Notes: a model not told the origin generated them from the sequence alone. 64,000 nucleotides of DNA from Pseudorhodoferax soli (GCF_003337555.1 NZ_QPJK01000008.1:372001-436000), one strand, 5' to 3'; positions 16,889-25,982 are shown, counted from the stretch's first letter. Made by a program: numbers and translations.

Positions 16889-18064
16889 TCAGCGCCACAG
16901 GCCCGCTGGGCGCGACAGCGCCGCCGGCCCCAGCAGCACCGTGCGCACCAGGTCCACCTGGCGGCGTGCGCCCACCTTGGCGGTGGCCGTCCTGATCTGC
17001 GTGCGCACCGTGCTGATCGAGATGCCGGCCTGCACGCAGTACTCCTTGGGCGAGAGGCCGTTGACCAGCGCTTCGGTCAGGCGGCATTCGGCGGGCGTCA
17101 TCTGGTAGACCTGCTGCAGGGCCTTGGCCAGCGAACCCACGCTGTCTTCGGGCCGGCTCAGGAAGACGGCCGCCGCGGAGCGCAGCCCGAACGGCCCGGA
17201 CCACGAGGGCAGCGGTGTGACGAGCAGATGCAGCGTGTCGCCGCCCAGGTGCTGCAGCCGCAGGGCGCCGCCGGCACTGCCGGAATCGGCCAGGCCGGTG
17301 CGCACGGCGGCGCGCACCAGCGCGGCCAGCTTGTCGTTCTCGCGCGGGCGGCTGCACACCAGCCGGCCGCCGCGCACGGCCAGCATGTCGGCGGCGCCGT
17401 CCAGCAGCTGCTTCGCGCGGGTGTTGTGGTGGATGAGGACCCCGGATTCGTCGAGCAGCGCCACGCCCAGTGGCATGCGGTCCAGCACCGCGGTGGAGGC
17501 GCCGGCCAGCGCGTCCAGGTCGCGCAGCCTGCGGTGCAGCGCGAAGCCGCTCTGCAGGTGCGGCATCAGTTCGGCGAGGATGCCCAACTCCTGTTCGCTG
17601 TAGGGGCCTGCGGCTTCGGGCCGGCACACCGTGGCGTTGAGCGAGCGCTCCGGCGTGCGTTCGACGATGGCCGCGGAGGTGTAGAAGATGTCCTGCGGCC
17701 GCAGCCAGTCGGTCCAGTACTCGGTCTGCTTGAGCTGCTTGTTCGGGAACAGCATCTCCCCATGGACCACCGTGCCGCCGACGTGCAGGGCCGGGTCCTG
17801 CAGCCAGACGTTCAGCGCGCCGTAGTGCGCATCGAACTGCGCCAACGCCAACTCTGAAAAGCCGACCGAGGCGAACAGGGCGTCGCTGGTCCGGCCCGAC
17901 ACGGTGACCGTGCGCTGGCTGAAGTCATGGCCCCAGATGAGGCCCGTGGTCGAGCCCGTCGCGAACACCAGTTCCGACAGGAAGTCGCGCCAACGGGAGG
18001 GCTGCAGCGCGGCGTCGTAGACGCTTGCCACCAACTGCGCACGCTGCAATCCCAGAACCGACAT
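16889..18064 (-). CDS. LuxR family transcriptional regulator
   Basis: 391 residues. The C-terminus has the LuxR/NarL helix-turn-helix (MTPAECRLTEALVNGLSPKE, then CVQAGISISTVRTQIRTATAKVG). The N-terminal 300 residues contain no receiver or acyl-homoserine-lactone domain; the middle looks PAS-like (LDRMPLGVALLDESGVLIHHN). Such proteins are common in Burkholderiales and usually uncharacterised. The start at 18064 is chosen because AGGGGG precedes it; an ATG eight codons upstream is possible. The gene is divergent from the TpsB gene. Confidence 0.85.
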   Translation of the reverse strand: MSVLGLQRAQLVASVYDAALQPSRWRDFLSELVFATGSTTGLIWGHDFSQRTVTVSGRTSDALFASVGFSELALAQFDAHYGALNVWLQDPALHVGGTVVHGEMLFPNKQLKQTEYWTDWLRPQDIFYTSAAIVERTPERSLNATVCRPEAAGPYSEQELGILAELMPHLQSGFALHRRLRDLDALAGASTAVLDRMPLGVALLDESGVLIHHNTRAKQLLDGAADMLAVRGGRLVCSRPRENDKLAALVRAAVRTGLADSGSAGGALRLQHLGGDTLHLLVTPLPSWSGPFGLRSAAAVFLSRPEDSVGSLAKALQQVYQMTPAECRLTEALVNGLSPKEYCVQAGISISTVRTQIRTATAKVGARRQVDLVRTVLLGPAALSRPAGLWR

Positions 18065-18208
18065 GCCGTAGGCCCCCTGTGCCGCCATCGTGGCGGGCGG
18101 GCCTGAATCTAATGCAGCTGTGCGGCGGCCGGTGGTTTTTTTCGGGGCGCCGCCGCGCCGTTCCCGGGCGAACCGTTCACCAAACAGATGACGGCACGGG
18201 TGTGGCGA

Positions 18209-18310
18209 GGGTGCACGGCAACGCACCCGCGCAGGGCCGACTGTGGCGTCACCCCATCTTCATGGGGCGCTGGCACCGCAGCCTTTGCATAGAGTGCGCG
18301 CTTTCGCACT
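18209..18310 (+). promoter_or_regulatory. structured leader upstream of tpsB
   Basis: Three hairpins lie in the 258-base gap before the TpsB gene: GGGTGC (18209-18214) with GCACCC (18223-18228); CCCCAT (18252-18257), loop CTTC, ATGGGG (18262-18267); and AGTGCG (18293-18298), loop CGCTTT, CGCACT (18305-18310), ending just before the GGAG ribosome site at 18314. No strong promoter boxes were recognised. A regulatory role is not shown. Confidence 0.3.
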
Positions 18311-18322
18311 GCTGGAGACGGA

Positions 18323-20023
18323 ATGCCGCGCGCACCTGGTCGACGATTGACGCGGCAATTGGTCCGCTGCGCTCCCTTGTGGCTCGCGCTGGCCGGCCCT
18401 GTGGCTGCCCAGGCGCCCGCACCGGTGTTGCGCGGCGTGCTGCTGCAGGGCGACACGGTGCTGCCGGGTTCGCGCGTGCAGGCTGCCGTCGCGGCCCTGG
18501 TCGGCCAGCCGGCCGACGATGCGCTGCTGGCGCAGCTGCGCCGCACCGTGGCCGGCGTCTACGACGCGGCCGGCCTGGGCCTGGTGGCCGTCGATGCGCC
18601 GCGGCTGTTCCAGGGCGTGGCCCTGCTGCGCGTGCAGCCGCTGGTGCTGGGCCGGGTCGTGGTGCAGCCGGATGCGGGTGCCGCGGCGCAGGCCGAGGTC
18701 CTGGCCGCATTGCCGGCCCTGCAAGGCGGGCGCAGTCCCGACCTGCATGCGCTGGACCGCCAGCTGCGTTTGGCCAACCTGCAGCCGCACCGGCGCTGGA
18801 CCATCGACTTCCGCACGCCCGAGGCCACTGCCGTGGCACCTGCTGCGCCGCCTGCTGCGCCGCCTGCCACCGGCTTCAGCAGCCTGCCCGGCCAGAGCAT
18901 CGCGTCGTCGCAGGACGCACCGGCCGTGGCCACGCCGCCCATCCGCCCGGTCGGGCCGGCCGCCGACAACAGCGTCGACGCCCATGTGCTGCTGGACGGC
19001 GGTGGACCCTTCTATGGCCGGCTGCTGCTGGACAACGACGGCCAGGACGCCACCGGCCGCGAACGCGCGCGGCTGCAGGTCGGCCATGGCGATGCGCTGG
19101 GCCCGGGCCGCGCACTCGACCTCACGCTGCTCACCTCGCTGGCCCATCCCGCGCGCCAGCGCCAGGTCGCGCTGCGCTACCAGCACCCGTTGCCGGCGCA
19201 GGCCACGCTGCTCACCGTGGAGGCCTCGCGCGCCACCAGCCGGCCCGGCCTGGTGCAGGACTTCTTCGATGTGAGCGGCGACAGCCGCAGCCTCAACCTC
19301 TCGGCGCGCCACCTGCTGGCCCGCCGTGGCGCGCTGGAGCCCTATGTGGAGGCCGGTGTGGAGCGCAGCGTCTACGACGACGTGGTCGGCTTCTCGGGCG
19401 TCAACCTGGGCTCCAAGGTCGGCGTGCTGCCGCTGGCGCTGACCCTGGGCGCGACCTGGCAAGGGGCGGGCACCAGCGCCTTCGGCCAGGCGCGGCTGCG
19501 CCACAACACGGGCTGGGGCGGCTACGCAGGCAGCTCCGATTACGGCTCGGCGCGTGCCGGCGCCACGCCGCGCTGGACCACGCTGGACCTGGCCGGCGAG
19601 GCGCGCTGGCAGGTGGCGGCCCATGGCGAGTTCTCGGCCCGCGCGCAGGCGCAGTGGAGCCCGCATGCGCTGATCTCCGCCCAGCAGTTCCGCATGGGCG
19701 GGGCCAGCATGCTGCGCGGCCTGCGCGAAGGCGAACTCGGCGGCGACCAGGGCACGGCCGTGGCGCTGGAGTTCTGGTGGGCGCTGCCGGCCGCGCACCG
19801 CGTCGGCGTGCTGCTGGACGGCGCGTCCGTCTGGCGCCACCAGGCCGGCACGGGCGACCTGGGCCGCGCCAGCGCGGCCAGCACCGGCCTGGCCTGGCAG
19901 TGGCGGCCGCTGCCTGGCCTGCGCCTGCAGGCCACCATCGCACGGCTGCTGGCCGTGAACCATTTGCCGCAGCGCGAAGCCGGCGACACCCGCGCCCACC
20001 TGCTGCTCGACTGGAGTTTCTGA
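18323..20023 (+). CDS. two-partner secretion outer-membrane transporter (TpsB, ShlB/FhaC/HecB family)
   Basis: 566 residues. A signal peptide (to about residue 30, ending GPVAAQ) is followed by two POTRA-like segments (LRGVLLQGDTVLPGSRVQ from about residue 35; LGRVVVQPDAG to WTIDFRTPE, ending near residue 170), then a 16-strand barrel with the loop-6 type motif GGASMLRGLREGELGG and a terminal aromatic residue (LLLDWSF). It exports the TpsA protein encoded 2 bases downstream. Odd feature: a Pro/Ala-rich stretch of about 45 residues (170-215) between POTRA 2 and the barrel, longer than the usual linker. Confidence 0.9.
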   Translation: MPRAPGRRLTRQLVRCAPLWLALAGPVAAQAPAPVLRGVLLQGDTVLPGSRVQAAVAALVGQPADDALLAQLRRTVAGVYDAAGLGLVAVDAPRLFQGVALLRVQPLVLGRVVVQPDAGAAAQAEVLAALPALQGGRSPDLHALDRQLRLANLQPHRRWTIDFRTPEATAVAPAAPPAAPPATGFSSLPGQSIASSQDAPAVATPPIRPVGPAADNSVDAHVLLDGGGPFYGRLLLDNDGQDATGRERARLQVGHGDALGPGRALDLTLLTSLAHPARQRQVALRYQHPLPAQATLLTVEASRATSRPGLVQDFFDVSGDSRSLNLSARHLLARRGALEPYVEAGVERSVYDDVVGFSGVNLGSKVGVLPLALTLGATWQGAGTSAFGQARLRHNTGWGGYAGSSDYGSARAGATPRWTTLDLAGEARWQVAAHGEFSARAQAQWSPHALISAQQFRMGGASMLRGLREGELGGDQGTAVALEFWWALPAAHRVGVLLDGASVWRHQAGTGDLGRASAASTGLAWQWRPLPGLRLQATIARLLAVNHLPQREAGDTRAHLLLDWSF

Positions 20024-20025
20024 CC

Positions 20026-23000
20026 ATGCGCCGCTTTGCCCTCCATCCCCTGGCGCTGGCCGCGCTGCTCGCCTGCCAGGCCCAGGCCCAGTCGCTGCCC
20101 GGCAACGCCACCGTCGTCAACGGCGTGGTCAACGTGCAGCGTTTCACCAACGGCGTGCAGGTCACGAACACGCCCGGCGCCATCGTGCACTGGGACGGCT
20201 TTTCCATAGGCGCCGGCAACACCGTGCGCTTCGTGCAGCAAGCCCCTTCCAGCGCGGTGCTGAACCGCGTCACGGGCAACACGCCGAGCCAGATCCACGG
20301 CGCGCTGCAATCCAACGGACGCGTGTTCCTGCTCAACCCCAACGGCATCCTGTTCGGCGCCGGCGCGCGCGTGGACGTGGCGGGCCTCTTGGCCTCCACG
20401 CTGGACATCGCCGACCGGGACTTCCTGGACGGCAAGTACGACTTCAAGTGCTTCAACGCGATCGCCTGCGAGGCCGGGGTCGATGCGCTGAACCCCACCA
20501 ACAACCGCGTCGTGCTGCAGGACGGCAGCCAGATCAGCACGCGCCAGGCGGGCGAGGGCGGCCAGGTCTGGCTGGTCGCGCGCGACCGCGTGGTCATGGA
20601 GAAGGGCAGCCGCATCGAGGCGCCCAGCGGCCAGGTCATGGCGGCCACGGCGCGCGAGGTCAGCATCACCAGCCCGGCGCTGGGGCAGATACGCTTCACG
20701 CTCACGGGAACGGCGGGCAGCCGCATCGACCTGGACGGCGAGATCGAGGTGCCGCGCGGCGCGGCCGGCTTCTTCGCCGACACCGTGCGCTTCGCCGGTG
20801 CGGTGCGCGCGCGCTCGGATGTGGGCGCGGCCGGCCAGATCGTCGCCAACGCCGCGGCCAAGGTGGTGGTGGACGCCGACGCGCGGCTGGACGTGTCGGG
20901 CACCCCCGGCGCCGATGCGGGCGCGGTGCGCCTGGGTGCCACGCAGCAGGTCACGGTGTCGGCTGCGGCCGAGATCGCGGCCGACGGCGGCGTGCCGGGC
21001 GCGGGCGGAGGCGGCAAGGGCGGGCTGATCGAGCTCTCCGCCGCAGCCGTGCAACTGCCCGGCCTGCTGGGCACGCCCGAGGCCAGCCCCTTGCAGCTGC
21101 ATGCGCGCGGCTACGGCGCCCAGGGCCTGGACCTGGCGCGCTACGGCAGCGTGGAGGTCACCGAGAGCGGCAACTTCGGCTACACCGTGGTCGACGGCCC
21201 GGCCTGGACCAACACCGACACGGGCAGCCAGAACATCCGCACCGGCGAGGGCCATGCCCACGGCATCACCAACAACGCCAGCGACGAGACGCAGATCGAA
21301 CTGGTGGCACCGGCGGGTGACGGCCGCTTCCTCGTGATCACCAACCGGCGCCAGAGCACCAGCTACAACGAGAACCAGCAGGCGCCCAGCATCCCCAGCC
21401 TGACCGACCTGCGCGTCGTCTCCAGCAATGTCTACACCGCGCTGCTGGTGGGTGCCGACGGCCAGGTGGTTTCCAGCCAGTCCCTGGGCCGCTCGGACTT
21501 CCAGAGCACCCAGTTCAATGGACCGACGGTCGTGGGCGTCGACACGCCGCAGTCGCGCTTCCAGGCCGTGGGCCTGAGCAAGGGCGGCTGGGCCGTGCTG
21601 GTGGAGCAGTTCGGCGCCCCCAGCCGCGTGGTGTTCCTGTCGGCCGAGCGCGGCACCGTGGCCAGCGTGGACGTGGCCACGGGCGCCACGCTGCGCCCGC
21701 TGCTGGCCGGCGGGCTGCTGGTGGAGGCCACGCCCCAGGGCGGCAGCCTGCAGCGCCTGGTGTTCGACAGGCTGGGCGGCACCGTGGCCGACGTGGCGGC
21801 CGCGCTGGCCGGCGAGTCGCTCGACCGCCCGCTGGGCTACCAGGCCATGGGCCCGTTGAAAACGCCCGTGGACGAACGCCGCCTGTGGCGCGCAAGCACC
21901 GGCGGGGCGCAGGAACTGGTGGATCTGGCGGACAACAGCGTCGTGCGCAGCGTCGCTAACGACCCGCCGCTGGCGCGCGTGGAGGCGGTGCTGGGCACCG
22001 GCCTGCTGGGGGCGACCAACTTCGGCGGCAGCTTCAGCAGCGGCGAGACCTCCGACATCGGCGTCTGGGACCGCGGCGCGTTCACGCGCTTTGCCACCAG
22101 CCTCTACAGGACGGGCGGTACGAGCGCGGGAGGCCAGGTGACGTCGGACAGTGCCACGGTCGGCCCGGCCTTCCTGCGTGCCGTGGACAGCAGCGCGCTG
22201 GTCATGCTGCACACCGACGAGGCGCGCAGTTCGCAGTCGCAGACCGTGCGCAATGCCGGCCCCAACCTCAACACCTTCACCAGCAGCCGGAACGACCGGA
22301 GCCAGAACACCCTGCAACTGCTGCAGCGCCAGTTGGTGAATGCGCCCTTCGCGGCCACGGGCACGGCGGGCGCGGTGCTGTCGCCCGTGCTGCTGGCGGC
22401 GCAGCCGGGGCAGGGCAACGGCAGCCTGGGCGGCGTGCCCACGCCACCACCGCCTCCGCCACCACCCGCTCCGCCTCCGCCCGCACCGCAGCCACCGGCC
22501 CCTGCGCCAGGCCCGTCGACGCCGCCGCCCGCGCCGCCCCCCATTCCATCCACGCCCCCGACGCCACCCGCACCGCCACCGGCCCCGCCGGCACCGGTCG
22601 GCGAGATCCCCCCGCCCCCCTACCAGCCGGCCACGCGGCCCGCCGAGGGCCTGAAGCCGCTGCCGGGCCTGTCCGTGGCCGACGTGAGCAAGCTGCGCTT
22701 CGGCAAGGACCTGGACGGCCGGCGCACCAGCGACGCCGATCCGGAATTCCTGGCCAATGCACGCCGCGTCGTCGACGACCTGCTGGGCCCGGAGGCGGCG
22801 GCCGCCTTCGACCGCGGCAACGACGAGCAGCGCCGCCAGATCCTGAACGACGCGGGTTTCGCCATGCTGATCAACAACAAGGACCTGCAGCAAGCCACCA
22901 AGGACATGAGCGACGACATGCGCGGCGCCACGCTGAATGCGCTGGCCACCTTGCAGGGCTATGGCACGCTGGAGACCGAGGCGCTGGCCGAGGGCCTGCG

Positions 23001-23364
23001 CAAGGCGATGACCGAGAAGATCGCCGCGCCCCGGCCCGACGACGGCTCCGCGCCCGACCGTGCCCGCACCGCCCTGGAGACCGAGCTGCAGATCCTGGAG
23101 GGCGAGCTGTACCAGGCCGACCTGAACCGCATGCGCGCCGAAGGCCAGGACGCCGCAGCGCGCGCCAAGGCCGAGCAGGAGCACCAACTCGTGACGGGCC
23201 GCATCGCGCGTGCCATGGTCATCGCTGCGCGCGAGGCCGCCGGCGAAGCCGTGGACGACACGGCCGACGTGGTGGTCAGCAGCAACGACGATGTCCAGAT
23301 GGTGCTGACCGAGGAAGGCCGCATCGTCGAGAAGCCCAAGAGCCGCCCGCCCGCCACCCCCTAA
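20026..23364 (+). CDS. two-partner secretion exoprotein (TpsA) with filamentous haemagglutinin N-terminal domain
   Basis: 1112 residues. Signal peptide to about residue 22, then the TPS secretion domain (about 25-280) with the diagnostic NRVTG and NPNGILFGAGARVDVAG motifs, which TpsB recognises. A short beta-helix-like part continues to about 370. Residues about 400-790 are not haemagglutinin repeats but a non-repetitive, beta-rich region with TNRRQSTSYNENQQ and several VLLV/GGW segments. Residues about 805-870 are almost pure proline/alanine/threonine. The last 240 residues are helical and charged. Length is short for a haemagglutinin. Function (adhesin, enzyme, toxin delivery) is unknown. 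Confidence 0.9.
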   Translation: MRRFALHPLALAALLACQAQAQSLPGNATVVNGVVNVQRFTNGVQVTNTPGAIVHWDGFSIGAGNTVRFVQQAPSSAVLNRVTGNTPSQIHGALQSNGRVFLLNPNGILFGAGARVDVAGLLASTLDIADRDFLDGKYDFKCFNAIACEAGVDALNPTNNRVVLQDGSQISTRQAGEGGQVWLVARDRVVMEKGSRIEAPSGQVMAATAREVSITSPALGQIRFTLTGTAGSRIDLDGEIEVPRGAAGFFADTVRFAGAVRARSDVGAAGQIVANAAAKVVVDADARLDVSGTPGADAGAVRLGATQQVTVSAAAEIAADGGVPGAGGGGKGGLIELSAAAVQLPGLLGTPEASPLQLHARGYGAQGLDLARYGSVEVTESGNFGYTVVDGPAWTNTDTGSQNIRTGEGHAHGITNNASDETQIELVAPAGDGRFLVITNRRQSTSYNENQQAPSIPSLTDLRVVSSNVYTALLVGADGQVVSSQSLGRSDFQSTQFNGPTVVGVDTPQSRFQAVGLSKGGWAVLVEQFGAPSRVVFLSAERGTVASVDVATGATLRPLLAGGLLVEATPQGGSLQRLVFDRLGGTVADVAAALAGESLDRPLGYQAMGPLKTPVDERRLWRASTGGAQELVDLADNSVVRSVANDPPLARVEAVLGTGLLGATNFGGSFSSGETSDIGVWDRGAFTRFATSLYRTGGTSAGGQVTSDSATVGPAFLRAVDSSALVMLHTDEARSSQSQTVRNAGPNLNTFTSSRNDRSQNTLQLLQRQLVNAPFAATGTAGAVLSPVLLAAQPGQGNGSLGGVPTPPPPPPPPAPPPPAPQPPAPAPGPSTPPPAPPPIPSTPPTPPAPPPAPPAPVGEIPPPPYQPATRPAEGLKPLPGLSVADVSKLRFGKDLDGRRTSDADPEFLANARRVVDDLLGPEAAAAFDRGNDEQRRQILNDAGFAMLINNKDLQQATKDMSDDMRGATLNALATLQGYGTLETEALAEGLRKAMTEKIAAPRPDDGSAPDRARTALETELQILEGELYQADLNRMRAEGQDAAARAKAEQEHQLVTGRIARAMVIAAREAAGEAVDDTADVVVSSNDDVQMVLTEEGRIVEKPKSRPPATP

Positions 23365-23375
23365 CATCGCGGCCC

Positions 23376-24062
23376 ATGGACATTCCCCGCTGGCGCGTCG
23401 TGCTGCTCGAGGACGACGCCGACATGCGCCGCTATTTCGAGGACTGCGTGCGCGCCGAGCCCACGCTGCTGCTGGCCGCATCGTTCGGCCTGCTGGCCCC
23501 CGCGCGCGCCTGGTTCGCCCAGCACCAGGCCGACGTGCTGCTGACCGACCTGGCGCTGCCCGACGGCCATGGCCTGGACCTGCTGGCCCAGGTGGTGCGC
23601 GAACAGCCGGCCTGCGACGTGCTGGTGGTCTCGGTCTTCGGCGACGAGGACACGGTGCTGGCCTGTGTGGAGGCCGGCGCCGTCGGCTACATCCAGAAGG
23701 ACGACACGCCGGCCAACGTGGCGCAGACCATCGTCGGCGTGAAGCAGGGGGCCTCGCCGATCTCGCCCATGATCGCGCGCAAGCTGCTGGCGCGGCTGCA
23801 GCAGCAGGGCGCGCGTGGCGCGGCGCCGCCCCTGCCGGCCGAGCCGCAGGTCGCGCTGACCCCGCGCGAGACCGAGGTGCTGGAACTCATCGCGCGCGGC
23901 TACTCCTACGCCGAGATCGCGCGGCTGCAGTCCGTCACCAAGCACACGGTGCAAAGCCACATCAAGAACCTGTACAGCAAGCTGGCCGTGCACTCGCGCG
24001 GCGAGGCCGTGTTCGAGGCCAGCCGCATGGGCCTGCTCGCGGGCGCGCGCGCAGCGCCGTGA
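23376..24062 (+). CDS. NarL/FixJ family response regulator
   Basis: 228 residues. Receiver domain with acidic pocket at Asp13-Asp14, phospho-acceptor Asp58 (VLLTDLALPDGHG) and Lys108 (VGYIQKDD); the C-terminal LuxR-type helix-turn-helix is LTPRETEVLELIARGYSYAE with VTKHTVQSHIKNLYSKL. It lies 11 bases after the TpsA gene and overlaps the histidine kinase start by 4 bases (GTGA), so the four genes 18323-25876 look like one operon. The probable job is to control the secretion genes or a related surface programme. Confidence 0.93.
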   Translation: MDIPRWRVVLLEDDADMRRYFEDCVRAEPTLLLAASFGLLAPARAWFAQHQADVLLTDLALPDGHGLDLLAQVVREQPACDVLVVSVFGDEDTVLACVEAGAVGYIQKDDTPANVAQTIVGVKQGASPISPMIARKLLARLQQQGARGAAPPLPAEPQVALTPRETEVLELIARGYSYAEIARLQSVTKHTVQSHIKNLYSKLAVHSRGEAVFEASRMGLLAGARAAP

Positions 24063-25876
24063 CGGCGCTGGCCCGGCTGCTGCTCTGGGCCTGGCTGCTG
24101 CTGGCCGCCTGGCCGGCCGCGGCCGCCGACGCCGTGCCGCCACCCCTCCCCGGCGTGCTGGAACTGCGCGAGGCCGAACTCAGCGTGCGCCTGCGTGGGC
24201 GGGCCGAGCCCATCATCTCGCAGACGCAGCTGCCGTTGCACTGGGACGTGGCCTACCGCCGCCAGGCCGGCTGGGCCCGCGTGCGGCTGGCCTTCGCGGG
24301 CGATGCGCTGCAGGCCGGCCAGCCGCTGGCGCTGTACATCGGCCGCGTCGGCAACGCCTACCGCGTCTCGCTCAACGGCGTGCTGCTGGCCGAGCATGGA
24401 GAGATGCGCCAGCCCAACCATGGCTGGATCGGCAAGCGCCCGCTGTGGCTGCGCGTGCCGGGCCCGCTACTGCAGCCCCACAACGAACTCGTGATCGAGA
24501 TCCGTGCCGACATCCTGCGCCGGGCCGGCGTGTCCGAGGTGCGCCTGGGGCCCGAGGCCGCGCTGCGCGACGCCTGGCATGCCAGCGAGTGGCGCCATGT
24601 GACCTTGCCGCGCGCGGCCTCCATCTTCGGCCTGCTGGTGGCGGTGTTCTGCATGCTGCTGTGGTGGCAGCAGCGCGAGGCGCTGTACGCCCTGGCTGCG
24701 GCCTGGCAGGCGGCCTGGTGCCTGCGCGTGACGGCACGCTGGTGGGAGGACGCCTTCCTCGCGTGGCCCGAGTGGTTCCGGCTCACGCAGGCGCTGTTCT
24801 GGCTGGGCTGCGTGGCCGGCTACGCCCTGGTGCGCGCGGTCTGGAAAGGCCGGCCGCGGCGCGAGCAGTGGCTGGCTGCCGGCGTGCTGGTGGCCTGGCT
24901 GGCCGCGATGTGGCTGGGGCCGGATGCGGTGCTGGCCTGCACCGTGGCCCTGCTTGCGGCCTGGGCCTGGCTGCTGGTGCGGCTGCTCCGGGAGACCTGG
25001 CGGGCGCCGAGCGGCGAGCGTGTCTGGATGAGCGCGGCGGCCGTGGTCTGCTGGGTGGCGCTGGTGGTCGACATCGCCACCGCGCGGCTGCTGCCGGCGC
25101 GCTACGACGAGGGCGGCCTCACGGTCTGGGCGGCGGGGCTTTCGGGCCTGGCGGTGCTGGTCATCGTGAGCCTGCGTTTCCAGCAGACGCGCCAGCAGCT
25201 GCTGGCGCTGACGCACTCGCTGGAAGACCGGGTGGCGTTGCGCGAGTCCGAGCTGGCCGCGCGCCACGAGGAGCTGCGCCGGCTCGAACGCGCCAGCGTC
25301 AAGGCCGAGGAGCGCACGCGCATCCTGCGCGACATGCACGACGGCGCGGGCGCCCACCTGATCACCGCCATGCGCCAGCTCGAAGGCGGCGTGGCCTCCA
25401 GGGGCGACGTGCTGCAGACGCTGCGCGAATCGCTGGACCAGCTGCGCCTGTCGGTCGATGCGCTGTCGCTGCCGCTGGGCGACATCAACGCGCTGCTGGC
25501 CAGCCTGCGCTACCGGCTGGCGCCGCGGCTGGAGGCGGCCGGCATCGCGCTGGACTGGGAGGTCGACCTGCTGCCGCTGTGGCCGGGCTGCACCGAGGAG
25601 GCCTTGCACCACCTGCAGTACATCCTGTTCGAGGCGATCTCCAATGCGCTGCAGCATGCCCAGGCCACGCGCATGGGCCTGCGCGCGCAGGTGCAAGGGA
25701 AGGGGCAGGACCAGGCCATCGTGCTGGAGCTGCGCGACAACGGCGTGGGCATCCGCGGAGGCAGCGGCAATGGCCTGCGCACCATGCGCGAGCGCGCGGC
25801 GCTGGCGGGCGTGCTGCTGGAACTGCAGGGCGGGGTCGGCGGCAGCAGCGTGCATATCCGCTTGCCGCTGGCCTGA
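24059..25876 (+). CDS. membrane sensor histidine kinase (HisKA_3 type)
   Basis: 605 residues from a GTG start. Signal peptide (to about residue 23), a periplasmic beta-sandwich-like sensor (residues about 35-175, with LYIGRVGNAYRVSLNG), then about seven membrane helices between 185 and 380, a short coiled coil, and a NarX/DesK-like dimerisation helix with the phospho-acceptor His427 (RILRDMHDGAGAHL). The ATP-binding domain has FEAISNALQHAQAT (N box) and LRDNGVGIRGGSGNGL (G1 box). This is the 7TMR-DISM-like layout. Partner of the preceding response regulator. Confidence 0.92.
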   Translation: MTALARLLLWAWLLLAAWPAAAADAVPPPLPGVLELREAELSVRLRGRAEPIISQTQLPLHWDVAYRRQAGWARVRLAFAGDALQAGQPLALYIGRVGNAYRVSLNGVLLAEHGEMRQPNHGWIGKRPLWLRVPGPLLQPHNELVIEIRADILRRAGVSEVRLGPEAALRDAWHASEWRHVTLPRAASIFGLLVAVFCMLLWWQQREALYALAAAWQAAWCLRVTARWWEDAFLAWPEWFRLTQALFWLGCVAGYALVRAVWKGRPRREQWLAAGVLVAWLAAMWLGPDAVLACTVALLAAWAWLLVRLLRETWRAPSGERVWMSAAAVVCWVALVVDIATARLLPARYDEGGLTVWAAGLSGLAVLVIVSLRFQQTRQQLLALTHSLEDRVALRESELAARHEELRRLERASVKAEERTRILRDMHDGAGAHLITAMRQLEGGVASRGDVLQTLRESLDQLRLSVDALSLPLGDINALLASLRYRLAPRLEAAGIALDWEVDLLPLWPGCTEEALHHLQYILFEAISNALQHAQATRMGLRAQVQGKGQDQAIVLELRDNGVGIRGGSGNGLRTMRERAALAGVLLELQGGVGGSSVHIRLPLA

Positions 25877-25881
25877 AGGCC

Positions 25882-25919
25882 TGCACCACAACCGGTCGCC
25901 ACGCCCCGGCACGGTGCCG
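25882..25919 (+). promoter_or_regulatory. candidate NtrC enhancer sites
   Basis: TGCACCA (25882-25888) equals the left half of the NtrC consensus, with a degenerate right half (CGGTCGC) after four bases. A second palindrome, GGCACGGTGCC (25909-25919), has the GCAC/GTGC core. They lie 64-100 bases upstream of a sigma-54-like promoter, the right place for an enhancer. Only the half-site and palindrome are seen directly; NtrC binding is inferred. Confidence 0.35.
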
Positions 25920-25982
25920 CAACGCAGCAGCGCGGGCGCCGTGCTGCCAGGAAAATCAAGCACTTGCCTTTGCCAGGCCCAC

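Noticed and set aside
18270-18289. Sigma-54-like TGGCAC...TTTGC before tpsB
   Set aside because: The spacing between GG and GC is 13 bases, not 10, which does not support sigma-54 binding.
18025-20025. Single open frame reading through tpsB into tpsA, suggesting one fused protein
   Set aside because: In the tpsB part this frame is not the TpsB frame and encodes Arg/Gly-rich nonsense. TpsA has its own signal peptide starting at 20026.
22441-22640. Tandem-repeat or CRISPR-like appearance of a CCG/CCA-rich stretch
   Set aside because: It is the proline-rich stalk of TpsA, in frame, with no fixed unit or spacers.
19540-23481. Very long antisense frame across tpsA
   Set aside because: Composition artefact: rich in Arg, His, Gly and Ala, no ribosome site or motif, and fully covered by the TPS genes on the other strand.
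24059-25876. Kinase as part of the guanidine operon downstream
   Set aside because: A 325-base gap with its own promoter-like site and riboswitch separates them, and the kinase overlaps the response regulator upstream.
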